From: Dinoroseobacter sp039192165
Lineage (GTDB): Bacteria; Pseudomonadota; Alphaproteobacteria; Rhodobacterales; Rhodobacteraceae
Reading direction: 5' to 3'
Assembly: GCA_039192165.1 (NCBI GenBank)
Contig: JBCCXD010000002.1
Coordinates: 248,001 to 312,000, forward strand
Length of the DNA: 64,000 nucleotides
Under the pieces are notes generated by a model, which had not been told where the DNA came from, did no database searches, and worked only from the letters and a program-made list of their open reading frames with translations. The position numbers and the translations under genes are program-made. Below are positions 16,204-24,773 of the stretch, in pieces. Within the stretch, counting starts at the first letter, position 1; each line of letters begins with the position of its first letter.

Positions 16204-18513
16204 TTAAGAGGACTTTGCCGTCGCGGCGTCGAGATGGTCGATCACTTCCTTCCAAGCGGCAAGTAACTCAGCTGGGATGTCTTTGCGTTCAACGCCAAAC
16301 ATATGGCTCAGCGCGGTTTCGGCTATTTTTCGATCGGCCTGGGTTTTGAGCAGGCGCTTCAAACCGCCCAATCCCTTATCAGGCGCAAATTCGACGATCA
16401 GGCGCTGCGTGTCCAACAGATCGAGCCGTTGCTTGTCCGACATGGATTTGAAAGGTGCGATGGTGTGAACGGCTTCGGCAAGCCGTTCTACCTCGACCAG
16501 TTGCACGCTGCTTCGGGTCTGGGAGTAGGCCAGACCGAGGCGGACAATGGCAGCGGCTGCACCGCCCTCGTCGATTTGGGCCAAAGCGTTCTGAACTTCG
16601 GGCGTGTCCTTCCAATCGGAGATCGGACGATGATGGCGTTGCTTTTGTTTTGGCGCACCATACGCCAAAGCCCAGGGCGTCGTCCAAAGCGTAAAAAAGG
16701 TGCTCTCTACGGCAGCATTCTGAATTTCCCGGGACATGTCCATATAGGCGGTCACGGCGTCCGCCCAATACCGCTCCAGTTTCAGAAAGGGGTTGTCTTC
16801 GCCCACAGGCGCGCGGTCAGCCGGCGCGTTGGAGTCCATGGCCTTTGCCATCGACCCTAAGGGCGTTCTGCTTGCGAAGGCGCGTTTTCGAAGTCTCAGC
16901 GGGTGGACATCGCGCAAGGCCTTCGCCACGGGTTTCGGCATAGCGGCCTTGACCAAGGGCTGTAGGACGGTCTCATAGATCTCCGCCCCGGTCTCGGAGG
17001 CGCGCGCCACCCCGGCAAACGCGGCTTCATCGCTGCGATCTCCCGTGATCTCGGCGAGTTGCTCAAAGGTTCGGGGCGCGATACTCACCTCGAAGGCGTC
17101 TCCTGCCGGCCCGTCGCCCCGCTTGGTTTCCTTTTCAATCGTGATCTCATAAAGCCCGGGCGGCACCGCTTCTATGGTATCGAGCACCGACACCATCCCT
17201 TTGTGCTCTTTTCGGGCCACAGCCGAAGAGACGAAAATACCCAGGTGGCCGACCTTTTCATGCAGCATGTAAAAGATGCGCTGCTTTTTGATTTTGATCT
17301 CCTGTTCGCTTACATATGTATCGAAGATCCAATTAAGCGCCTGGGCGGGGGGTGTGATATTGTCGCCGTCAGATGCAAAGCAGATTATTGGGTTATTTAT
17401 CTCTTTAAGATCAATTGGCACTCCAGGATGGAGTTGCGCCTGATTGCGACCGAGATAATTTCCGACAAAAAGCTCTTCGACAATCCAGCGTATTTCCTCG
17501 TCAGTGAGCAGATAATAGGCGCCCCACCAGCGTTCGAAATCGATAAAGCGTTTGGCAGTGCCCGGTTTATCCACATCCCGGAAAAGATCGTAATATTTGC
17601 TGAACCAATTGCGGCTGGGGTTGAGCTGTTCGAAATTGTAGACGAGGTTGGCCCCGTCGCAAATGCCGCCTCCAAAATCCGAGCTCAGTAAGGTCAGCGG
17701 CAAGCCGCCATAGACACCAGCGGAGTACCGCATCGGGTAGCGGCCGAGATTGCCCGCCCAATAGGAGAGCGGCGCGCCATTGAGCACGATCGGCCCAGTG
17801 ACTTCCGGGTGCGTGGCGGCCATCACTGCGGTGGCCCAGCCACCCTGGCAATTGCCGATTACGATGGGTTTCTTGTTTTTGGGGTGGCGACGGCCGACCT
17901 CGAGCACAAAGGCCGCTTCCGCATCGCACACATCGGCTAGAGTCTGACCCTCTTCTGGCTCGGTGCGGAACCCGACAAAATAAACAGGATGCTGCTTTGC
18001 CAGGGCGACGCCGATCTGGCTGTCCTGCTTAAAGCCGCCAATCCCGGCGCCATGGCCCGCGCGTGGATCGATAATCACATAGGGGCGTTTTTTCGGATCG
18101 ACCTTAGTGCCGTGCGGAGGAATGATCTCCAAAAGGATATAATTGCAGGGATTTGGCAAATCCGCGCCGTCCATGATGACGTTATAGGCGTAATCGAGCA
18201 GGGGTGGACTGCCCGCAGCTTCATGGGCGATATGGGCATCAGCGGTTTGGCGCAGCACATCTAGCGTCTTGGCGCTGCGGGCCATGGCATCGCGCAGATA
18301 GGCGCTCCATGCCTGCATCAAGCTGATCGATGTGTTGGAGGACCAGTCCTCAAGCTCCATATCGATCATTTTCGCTTTGAAATCAGCTATATTGTTTTCC
18401 AAGACGCCGAAAACGTGGTTGCGCTGTTTGTCTGCGATGGTTTGCATAAACCCGCTTTGCTGCAGCGCGGCTTTGGTGAAGTGTTCATGCCGGTCTTGGT
18501 CTGTATATTGCAT
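16204..18513 (-). CDS. DUF3141 protein, PhaC-like alpha/beta hydrolase
   Basis: This 769-residue protein has an alpha/beta-hydrolase core with a cysteine nucleophile elbow, GNCQGGWA (about C222), a likely acid in ASDGDNITPP (about D384) and a histidine in HEKVGHLG (about H423). A Cys-His-Asp triad in this order is that of PHA synthases rather than serine depolymerases. Helical N- and C-terminal parts (about 1-110 and 520-769) surround it. I prefer the ATG at 18513, with GGAGAG upstream, over the ATG at 18528. DUF3141 proteins recur in phaB/fabI-pta-ackA clusters; the biochemical function is unassigned. Acyl transfer or thioester/PHA handling is inferred. Confidence 0.85.
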   Translation of the reverse strand: MQYTDQDRHEHFTKAALQQSGFMQTIADKQRNHVFGVLENNIADFKAKMIDMELEDWSSNTSISLMQAWSAYLRDAMARSAKTLDVLRQTADAHIAHEAAGSPPLLDYAYNVIMDGADLPNPCNYILLEIIPPHGTKVDPKKRPYVIIDPRAGHGAGIGGFKQDSQIGVALAKQHPVYFVGFRTEPEEGQTLADVCDAEAAFVLEVGRRHPKNKKPIVIGNCQGGWATAVMAATHPEVTGPIVLNGAPLSYWAGNLGRYPMRYSAGVYGGLPLTLLSSDFGGGICDGANLVYNFEQLNPSRNWFSKYYDLFRDVDKPGTAKRFIDFERWWGAYYLLTDEEIRWIVEELFVGNYLGRNQAQLHPGVPIDLKEINNPIICFASDGDNITPPAQALNWIFDTYVSEQEIKIKKQRIFYMLHEKVGHLGIFVSSAVARKEHKGMVSVLDTIEAVPPGLYEITIEKETKRGDGPAGDAFEVSIAPRTFEQLAEITGDRSDEAAFAGVARASETGAEIYETVLQPLVKAAMPKPVAKALRDVHPLRLRKRAFASRTPLGSMAKAMDSNAPADRAPVGEDNPFLKLERYWADAVTAYMDMSREIQNAAVESTFFTLWTTPWALAYGAPKQKQRHHRPISDWKDTPEVQNALAQIDEGGAAAAIVRLGLAYSQTRSSVQLVEVERLAEAVHTIAPFKSMSDKQRLDLLDTQRLIVEFAPDKGLGGLKRLLKTQADRKIAETALSHMFGVERKDIPAELLAAWKEVIDHLDAATAKSS

Positions 18514-18553
18514 GTCTTCGCTCTCCATTTGCGGTCCCGACCGCCCGAGGATC

Positions 18554-19327
18554 TCAGCTCATTATTCCGTAACCACCATCGATGAGATGCACACAGCCCG
18601 TGACATTACGCGCGGCATCGCTGGCTAAGAAGACGGCATATGCACCCACGTCTTCAATCGTGGCCAATGTGTGTGTCGGAGCCCGCTCGGCCGCCCGCGT
18701 GAGCATGTCATCGAAATGGGCGATGCCGCTGGCCGCACGCGTGGCCAGGGGGCCGGGCGACAGAGCATGGACGGAAATGCCGGCCTCGCCGAGCTCAGCC
18801 GCAGCATAGCGCGTGACCGATTCAAGCGAGGCTTTGACCGGGCCCATGACGTTATAATCCTCTACGACCCGCTCGGATCCATAAAAGGTAACCGTCATTG
18901 CCGTTGACCCCGGCGCCATCAGCGGCTCGGCCAGTCGGAGCAGCCGCAAGAAGGAATGCACCGAGACATCCATGGCACGGGCGAAGCCCGAGCTGGAGCA
19001 ATCTATGACCCGTCCATGCAGGTCATCTTTCTCGCAAAATGCAATAGAGTGCAGCAAAATGTCGAGCTTGCCCCATTTGTCGGCCACAGCCTCAAAAAGG
19101 GCTTCATCTTCACCTGGCGTCTCGACATTCAGCGGAGCAATAATTTCAGCGTCGACGTCCTCTGCCAGGGGGCGCACATATGCCTCGGCTTTTTTGTTCA
19201 AATAGGTGATTGCCAAATCGGCATTCGCATCACGAAATGCCTTTGCGCAGCCCCAGGCGATAGAGGAATCATTAGCGACGCCAACCACCAACGCTTTTTT
19301 GCCGTTTAAAGAGAGTGCCGCGTTCAT
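18554..19327 (-). CDS. FabI-type enoyl-acyl reductase (SDR)
   Basis: This 257-residue short-chain dehydrogenase has FabI features: the N-terminal GVANDSSIAWG nucleotide-binding loop, the LLHSIAF segment, the Y158-x6-K165 catalytic pair (YNVMGPVK) and the C-terminal LIDGGYGI. It should reduce a trans-2-enoyl thioester with NAD(P)H. Being first in an acyl-CoA operon suggests a paralogue for crotonyl-CoA-like substrates rather than the housekeeping fatty-acid enzyme. I use the ATG at 19327; a GTG at 19342 would add five residues. Confidence 0.88.
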   Translation of the reverse strand: MNAALSLNGKKALVVGVANDSSIAWGCAKAFRDANADLAITYLNKKAEAYVRPLAEDVDAEIIAPLNVETPGEDEALFEAVADKWGKLDILLHSIAFCEKDDLHGRVIDCSSSGFARAMDVSVHSFLRLLRLAEPLMAPGSTAMTVTFYGSERVVEDYNVMGPVKASLESVTRYAAAELGEAGISVHALSPGPLATRAASGIAHFDDMLTRAAERAPTHTLATIEDVGAYAVFLASDAARNVTGCVHLIDGGYGIMS

Positions 19328-19539
19328 TTTGAACGATCTCACTTAAGATTTCAGTGATTCCACTCGCTGAAAAGCATAGCCACGATGAATATTGCGAGCA
19401 AGGCAAAAGACCGCGGTTCGAATGACACGTGCAGTGCCAAACTTCGCGAATGCGCGACTTGTCTGACCTCACAATTTTGCGACAATATCGGTAAATCAAT
19501 CCTATCAAGGATTTGCAGCCGATTGCTTGCCGCGTCCAT

Positions 19540-20066
19540 GAAGAGCCGCGGTTATATGGCAAGTCTTTTCGTCTGACCGATACGCGGATTGGTGCCAATG
19601 GCATGGGCATTGTTGGTTTGCGATGCGAAGAGCGAACCGAAAGGCCAAGACGCCTGGCTCTTTGGAATACCTTTCTCAGGTGCCCGCCGACTTGCCAATC
19701 CTTCCGGAGCTCGAAGCTGAGCTTGCTCAAGCGCCTCAAGGTCAGATGCTATTTCTCACCCACTCACCGGGGCGGGTTTACAAACCAGAAACTCTAGGTA
19801 ATCGATTCAAGGCGCAATGCGTGCGAGCGAGTGTTCCATGCACCGAACGTGGCCTCCGAAAAGCGCCGGCTACGCGCATGGCCAATTCAGGCGAGAGTCC
19901 CGACGAGATCCGGGTTGTTCTTGCCGATATGACCAAGAAAGAGAGGCATAATTTAACCAAACGAGCAGACAAGGCGCGCCTTGCCGACACTGGCCTCAGC
20001 GGACTGAATGAAGAACAAAACTTGTCCAACCTTCGCGCCCGGTTGGACAAACGCAAGGATAATTAG
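19540..20066 (+). pseudogene. Decayed tyrosine recombinase (integrase) remnant
   Basis: The C-terminal half reads like a Rhodobacterales phage-type integrase: LPILPELEAELAQAPQG, FLTHSPGRVYKPETLGNRFK and GLRKAPATRMANSGES. The upstream part (KSFRLTDTRIGANGMGIVGL) is in another frame, so a frameshift lies near 19630-19660, and the N-terminal half is missing. Catalytic residues are eroded: the HGLRK histidine is Arg, and the nucleophilic tyrosine position reads NLTKRAD in place of RYTKAAD. It ends 28 bases from the 3' end of tRNA-Glu, the usual place for an integrase, so it is probably the scar of an integrated element. Upstream (19343-19539) I see no gene. Confidence 0.75.
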
Positions 20067-20094
20067 TTGATAGAAAAAGAAAAAAATAGGGAAA

Positions 20095-20169
20095 TGGTAG
20101 CCCGTAGGGGAATCGAACCCCTCTTTCCAGGTTGAAAACCTGGCGTCCTAACCGATAGACGAACGGGCC
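20095..20169 (-). tRNA. tRNA-Glu (anticodon TTC)
   Basis: On the minus strand the sequence folds as a full cloverleaf: acceptor GGCCCGT/ACGGGCT with a G-U first pair, anticodon loop TTTTCAA giving TTC, T-arm AGGGG-TTCGATT-CCCCT, discriminator A and an encoded CCA at 20095-20097. The integrase relic abuts its 3' end, making this tRNA a candidate attachment site. Confidence 0.97.
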
Positions 20170-20247
20170 ACGGTGGTGGTGGACGCGTGTGTAGGAAAAC
20201 GGGACTGGCTCTGCAAGTGGAAAATGTGCAGTCCGTCCTTGAAAAAC

Positions 20248-22011
20248 TCAGTGTCCGTCATCTGCTCTTGCAGCATCTTCCAAAACCAATTGAACCTGTT
20301 GACGGCCGCTCCAGGTGTTGATCTCCAGCCGTCCGGCAAGGTGGAAGCGCGCGCTCCCGGCGTCAGAAAGAACGGCGCCAAGTGGGCCATCGAACGCGCC
20401 GAAGGCGATGGCATCAATCCGGTCACCGCCAACCGATTTCGCTGAAATTTTCAGATGTGTTTCCCCGACCCGTTTGGCAAAGCCAATCGCCATATCGGCC
20501 AGTGCAAAGCGCGGCGCGGGGGCGGAGGCGCCGAACGGACCCGCTGCCTCAATCCGGGTGATCAGTTCAGGCGACACTGCGCCAGGCATCACCAGACCGT
20601 CGAGCCTCATGTCGCGCGGCCCCAGACTACCGGCGCCCTGCCGGGCCAGCAGCTCGCCCAGTCGCGCCATTGCGTTCTCAAGTTTGTCGCGCGAGACCGT
20701 CAGTCCAGCCGCCATCTTATGACCGCCGCCCTTGATCAGCAGTCCTTCCGTCGCGAGCCGCTGAATCGCGGCGCCCAGATCGATGCCAGAGACCGAGCGC
20801 CCGGACCCCTTGCCCTCATTCCCGTCGAACCCGATTACAATTGCGGGTCTGTTCGTGGCCTCCTTAAGTCGGGAAGCGACAATGCCGACGACACCGGGAT
20901 GCCAACCTTCACCAGCGGCCCAAACAAGCGCTCCATCCAGTCCGTGGCGCTCCGCTTGATCGAGGGCGGCGGCGCGAACCTGGGCTTCGATGTCGCGGCG
21001 TTCGTCATTCAATTGGCTCAGACGCTCAGCGAGGGCTGCAGCTTCGTGCGGATCGGCTGTTGACAGAAGGCGGGCGCCGAGGTCGGCCTGTCCGATACGT
21101 CCACCAGCATTAATACGCGGGCCCAGAACAAAACCCAAATGGTAGGCAGAAGGCGCAGTATCCAGACGCGCAGCATCCGCAAGGGCGCGCAGCCCGGGAC
21201 GAGCGCGTTGGCTCATGACTTTCAGGCCCTGTCTGACCAGTGCCCGGTTTACACCAGTCAAAGGGGCGACATCAGCCACAGTGGCCAGAGCGACAAGATC
21301 CAAAAGCTGCATAAGGTCGGGCGGTGTCTGACCAGATGTCCGAAGCCTTGTATTTGCGGCCACCAGTGTCAGAAACACCACCGATGCCGCGCACAAATGG
21401 GCCAAATCGCCGCTTTCATCTTGCCGGTTCGGGTTCACGACCGCCAGCGCGCCGGGAAGTGTTTCGCCGCCGAGGTGGTGATCAAGAATGACAACATCGC
21501 ATCCAGCTGCTGCCTCGATTGCATCGTGCGACAGAGTTCCGCAGTCCACGCATATGATCAGGTCGTGATCGCTGGCCAGCGTGCGCATGGCTGTTGGGTT
21601 CGGGCCATAGCCTTCGTCGATACGGTCCGGTACATAGATCGTCGCCGAGTGGTTTTGTGCCTTCAGCCACCATTGCAGCAATGCAGCGGATGCGCCGCCA
21701 TCCACGTCGTAATCTGCAAAAACCGCGATGCGCTCGCGCGCTTTCAAAGCAGCGACCAGACGCGCACTGGCCGCCTCCATATCGAGCAGGGACTGCGGGT
21801 CGGGAAGTGTTTCGCGCAGGGTCGGCGCAAGAAAAGCCTCTGCGTGATCTGGTGACACCCCACGCCGCGCCAAGACACGACAAAGCGCATCGGGCAAACC
21901 TGTTCGCTGTATCAGCGTCTCTGCCCGTCTGGTCTGGTCCACGCTCGGTCCGGTCCAGCGGCGCCCCGTCAGCGAAGATTCAACTCCAAGAAACGCAGGC
22001 GTCTGGCTCAT
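20248..22011 (-). CDS. recJ: Single-stranded-DNA 5'-3' exonuclease RecJ
   Basis: This 587-residue DHH-family exonuclease acts in recombination and mismatch repair. Motifs in order: FADYDVDGGAS (motif I), CVDCGTLSHD (motif II), LDHHLGGE (DHH motif III), the DHHA1 domain with KGGGHKMAAG near residues 430-440, and a C-terminal OB-like domain. Length is normal. It is followed one base later, in the upstream direction, by the glpX stop, so it reads as the last gene of a hom-glpX-recJ run. Confidence 0.97.
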   Translation of the reverse strand: MSQTPAFLGVESSLTGRRWTGPSVDQTRRAETLIQRTGLPDALCRVLARRGVSPDHAEAFLAPTLRETLPDPQSLLDMEAASARLVAALKARERIAVFADYDVDGGASAALLQWWLKAQNHSATIYVPDRIDEGYGPNPTAMRTLASDHDLIICVDCGTLSHDAIEAAAGCDVVILDHHLGGETLPGALAVVNPNRQDESGDLAHLCAASVVFLTLVAANTRLRTSGQTPPDLMQLLDLVALATVADVAPLTGVNRALVRQGLKVMSQRARPGLRALADAARLDTAPSAYHLGFVLGPRINAGGRIGQADLGARLLSTADPHEAAALAERLSQLNDERRDIEAQVRAAALDQAERHGLDGALVWAAGEGWHPGVVGIVASRLKEATNRPAIVIGFDGNEGKGSGRSVSGIDLGAAIQRLATEGLLIKGGGHKMAAGLTVSRDKLENAMARLGELLARQGAGSLGPRDMRLDGLVMPGAVSPELITRIEAAGPFGASAPAPRFALADMAIGFAKRVGETHLKISAKSVGGDRIDAIAFGAFDGPLGAVLSDAGSARFHLAGRLEINTWSGRQQVQLVLEDAARADDGH

Positions 22012-22012
22012 G

Positions 22013-22984
22013 TTACATCGCGGAGATTGGGTTCCGGTAAATCATCCGGCGGACGGAGCCGGTTTTGGACCGCATCAGGATGGTTTCTGTGGTGAAATGG
22101 CCGACTTCCCGTTTGATGCCTGACACAACGGACCCGTCTGTCACGCCAGTGGCTGCAAAAATTACATCGTTTCGCACCATGTCGTCCCGTGTATAAACCC
22201 GGTCAAGATCATCAATCCCGGCTTTTCTGGCGCGACCAACCTCGTCATCGTTGCGAAAGAGCAGTTTCCCGTACATCTGCCCGCCCATGCATTTAAGCGC
22301 CGCAGATGCAAGAACACCTTCGGGGGCCCCGCCTGCACCCATGTACATGTCGATGCCTGTAGTTTCTGCTTCAGCACAGTGGATGACACCGGCCACATCC
22401 CCGTCTGTGATCAACCGGATTGCGGCACCAGTGCTGCGCACTTCCGCTATGATGTCTTGGTGTCGCGGGCGCTCCAGAATGCAGACTGTTACGTCCGAGG
22501 CACTTCCCCCCTTGGCCTTAGCCAATGCATGAACGCGTTCGGCAGGGCTCATGTCCATGGTCACCGTTTCCGGTGCATAGCCTGGGCCTATGGCGAGCTT
22601 CTCCATGTAGACATCCGGGGCATGCAACATGGAGCCGCGTGGACCCATTGCAATTACCGTCAGCGCATTGGGCATGTCCTTGGCTGTCAGCGTAGTGCCT
22701 TCGAGCGGATCGAGCGCAATATCGACCTCAGGACCTGTGCCCGACCCGACCTGTTCGCCGATATAGAGCATTGGCGCTTCGTCGCGTTCCCCTTCACCAA
22801 TCACCACCACGCCACGGATATCGAGCAGGTTCAGCTGGTCCCGCATTGCATTAACTGCAGCCTGGTCCGCTGCTTTCTCATCCCCGCGTCCAATGAGTTT
22901 GGCCGAGGCGAGCGCAGCCTGCTCAGCGACCCGGGCAAGCCCGAGAGACAGCATGCGGTCATTGAAATCAGCGGATTTGGTCAT
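22013..22984 (-). CDS. glpX: Class II fructose-1,6-bisphosphatase
   Basis: This 323-residue GlpX-type phosphatase converts fructose-1,6-bisphosphate to fructose-6-phosphate in gluconeogenesis. Metal- and substrate-site segments are GEGERDEAPMLYIGE and DPLEGTT, followed by the GDVAGVI and GAGGAPEGVL stretches of the family. I start it at the ATG at 22984 (MTKSADFNDRM), with CAGGGTG upstream; an in-frame start at 23023 adds 13 residues that do not look like the family. The hom-glpX-recJ order is common in Rhodobacteraceae. Confidence 0.96.
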   Translation of the reverse strand: MTKSADFNDRMLSLGLARVAEQAALASAKLIGRGDEKAADQAAVNAMRDQLNLLDIRGVVVIGEGERDEAPMLYIGEQVGSGTGPEVDIALDPLEGTTLTAKDMPNALTVIAMGPRGSMLHAPDVYMEKLAIGPGYAPETVTMDMSPAERVHALAKAKGGSASDVTVCILERPRHQDIIAEVRSTGAAIRLITDGDVAGVIHCAEAETTGIDMYMGAGGAPEGVLASAALKCMGGQMYGKLLFRNDDEVGRARKAGIDDLDRVYTRDDMVRNDVIFAATGVTDGSVVSGIKREVGHFTTETILMRSKTGSVRRMIYRNPISAM

Positions 22985-23073
22985 CGGGCACCCTGCGAAT
23001 AGCTCACGTCGTGCGCTCGGCATACCTGTCCCTGCGACGAATGGAAAGCGCTGCGGCCCGCTTTGCGACAGCG

Positions 23074-24360
23074 CTAGACCTGTTCGATGCGGATGGCCAC
23101 AGGCTCGCCGGACAGCACACCGGTGCCAGGCAGGTTCTCGAGTGCATGATCAAGTGCACCTCGTGCGGTTTTGTGGGTCACAATCAGCACAGGGGCTGAG
23201 GCTGCTGCGTGGGCATACTGGCGCATCCGGTCAATGGAGACACCCGCCTCGCCGAGCACAGTGGCCACCTTTGCCAGCGCGCCGGGCTTGTCCAAAAGCT
23301 CCATCCGAAGATAGTACCGCGCCGGCACAGCGGTTTGTGCCCCAACTGCTGGTTCCAGCGCGCCTGCAGGCTGTCCGAAAGTCGAAATCTGGTCACCGCG
23401 TGCGATATCCATCACGTCCGACAAAACCGCTGAAGCGGTTGGGCCTTCACCGGCACCCGGGCCGCGCAACACGATCTGACCCACCGCATCGCCTTCGAGC
23501 ACCACCATGTTTGTGCCTCCCTCCAGCTGACCCAAAGGCGACTTAGCGGGCACAAGGCACGGCGACATGCGCTGTTCCAGACCGCGCCCAGTCATCTGGG
23601 CGACGCCCAGAAGCTTGATGCGATACCCCATATCGGCCGCCTGGCGGATGTCCTCAATCGTGATGCGCTGGATCCCTTCCAATTGCATGGCGTCAAAATT
23701 CACCTGCGTTCCGAAGGCAATGGATGCAAGGATCGCAAGCTTATGGCCCGCGTCGATACCGCCGACATCCAGTTTGGGATCCGCTTCCAGATACCCCAGG
23801 TTATCCGCTTCAGCGAAAACCTCGTCATAGGGCAGACCGGCAGTTTCCATGCGCGTCAGGATGTAATTGCAGGTCCCGTTCATCACGCCCATCACGCGCG
23901 TGATCTGGTTTCCGGCCAAGCCTTCGGTCAGCGCCTTCACGACCGGAATTCCGCCAGCCACGGCAGCCTCGAACCGAAGCGCCACGCCTGCGGCTTCAGC
24001 TGCAGTTGCCAGCTCTTGTCCATGCAGCGCCAGCATCGCCTTGTTGGCTGTTATGACGTGTTTACCTGCCGCGATTGCTGTTTCAGTTGCATCTTTCGCC
24101 GGGCCGTCAGAGCCCCCCATAAGCTCGACAAAAACGTCGATATCTGCACGTTTCGCGAGCGAAACGGGATCGGCTTCCCAAGCAAAACCCGTCAGGTCGA
24201 CGCCGCGATCCTTATCGCGCGACCGTGCGGATACGGCAGTGATGACAACCGGTCGGCCAGCCCGTGCAGCGAGCAGATTGGATTTAGCGGCAACGATCTT
24301 AGCGACACCCGCGCCGACGGTTCCGAGTCCGGCAATTCCCAGGCGAATTGGGGTGGTCAT
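23074..24360 (-). CDS. hom: Homoserine dehydrogenase
   Basis: This 428-residue enzyme makes homoserine from aspartate semialdehyde for threonine and methionine synthesis. It has an N-terminal NAD(P) fold (GIAGLGTVGAGV), the catalytic domain with MNGTCNYILTRME and DVGGIDAGHKLAIL, and a C-terminal ACT domain (about 345-428, LDKPGALAKVATVLGEAG) for feedback control by threonine. Length is typical. Confidence 0.97.
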   Translation of the reverse strand: MTTPIRLGIAGLGTVGAGVAKIVAAKSNLLAARAGRPVVITAVSARSRDKDRGVDLTGFAWEADPVSLAKRADIDVFVELMGGSDGPAKDATETAIAAGKHVITANKAMLALHGQELATAAEAAGVALRFEAAVAGGIPVVKALTEGLAGNQITRVMGVMNGTCNYILTRMETAGLPYDEVFAEADNLGYLEADPKLDVGGIDAGHKLAILASIAFGTQVNFDAMQLEGIQRITIEDIRQAADMGYRIKLLGVAQMTGRGLEQRMSPCLVPAKSPLGQLEGGTNMVVLEGDAVGQIVLRGPGAGEGPTASAVLSDVMDIARGDQISTFGQPAGALEPAVGAQTAVPARYYLRMELLDKPGALAKVATVLGEAGVSIDRMRQYAHAAASAPVLIVTHKTARGALDHALENLPGTGVLSGEPVAIRIEQV

Positions 24361-24442
24361 TCACGGCCTCCAGGCGCACGGTTTCGCTACAGTTCCGACC
24401 TCCTAGCCAATTGGTCAGGCAGGTGCAACGCGCGATGCTGTT

Positions 24443-24679
24443 CTAGCGAAGACGGGCGGCGCGCGCTTCGTTGGCCTCTGCGCGCGAGAGCAGGTCTTCT
24501 GCGTCTTGCTCGCTCAGTCGCGTCTCTCTTGGTTGCAGTAACCCAGTCAGCGGTGCGATCTCCGGTGCATCAGCTTCCAGGGCTTCGGGCGAAGCTGCAC
24601 TTACCAGCTCTTCCGGCGGGCTGCAGCCCGCCAGAAGCAAGATCAGAACAGGTCTTAGGGGGCTACGCAAATCTCGCAT
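24443..24679 (-). CDS. Small predicted lipoprotein, unknown function
   Basis: This 78-residue protein has a short basic N-terminus, a hydrophobic stretch and a lipobox LLAGC (cysteine at about 19), followed by an acidic, Ala/Glu-rich tail with a helical C-terminus. That fits a small outer- or inner-membrane lipoprotein. It lies upstream of hom in the same direction. I do not recognise a family. Confidence 0.55.
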   Translation of the reverse strand: MRDLRSPLRPVLILLLAGCSPPEELVSAASPEALEADAPEIAPLTGLLQPRETRLSEQDAEDLLSRAEANEARAARLR

Positions 24680-24745
24680 GGCATCTCCTACCGTGGACAG
24701 ACCGCGTCAGGCAATGGATGACGCCCAGGAATTTGCTCTAGGAAT

Positions 24746-24759
24746 TGAACGAACGTTCA
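24746..24759. promoter_or_regulatory. Probable TetR operator
   Basis: TGAACG-AA-CGTTCA is a perfect 6-2-6 inverted repeat centred about 21 bases before the ATG of the TetR gene. Size and symmetry are typical of TetR-family operators, so it probably serves autoregulation. Confidence 0.55.
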
Positions 24760-24773
24760 CCTACTTTGCCGGT

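Noticed and set aside
14834..16207. Long open frame on the plus strand (457 residues)
   Set aside because: Antisense shadow of the MaoC-Pta gene, whose motifs are unmistakable.
18531..18544. GCGGTC-CC-GACCGC palindrome between DUF3141 and fabI-like genes
   Set aside because: A two-base loop cannot fold as a normal hairpin and nothing else suggests an operator.
19408..19425. T-arm-like string near the integrase relic
   Set aside because: Resembles GGTTCGAAT only; there is no cloverleaf around it, so it is not a tRNA or a clear attachment repeat.
23683..24741. Long plus-strand frame (352 residues)
   Set aside because: Antisense to hom and running over the lipoprotein gene; no recognisable domain.
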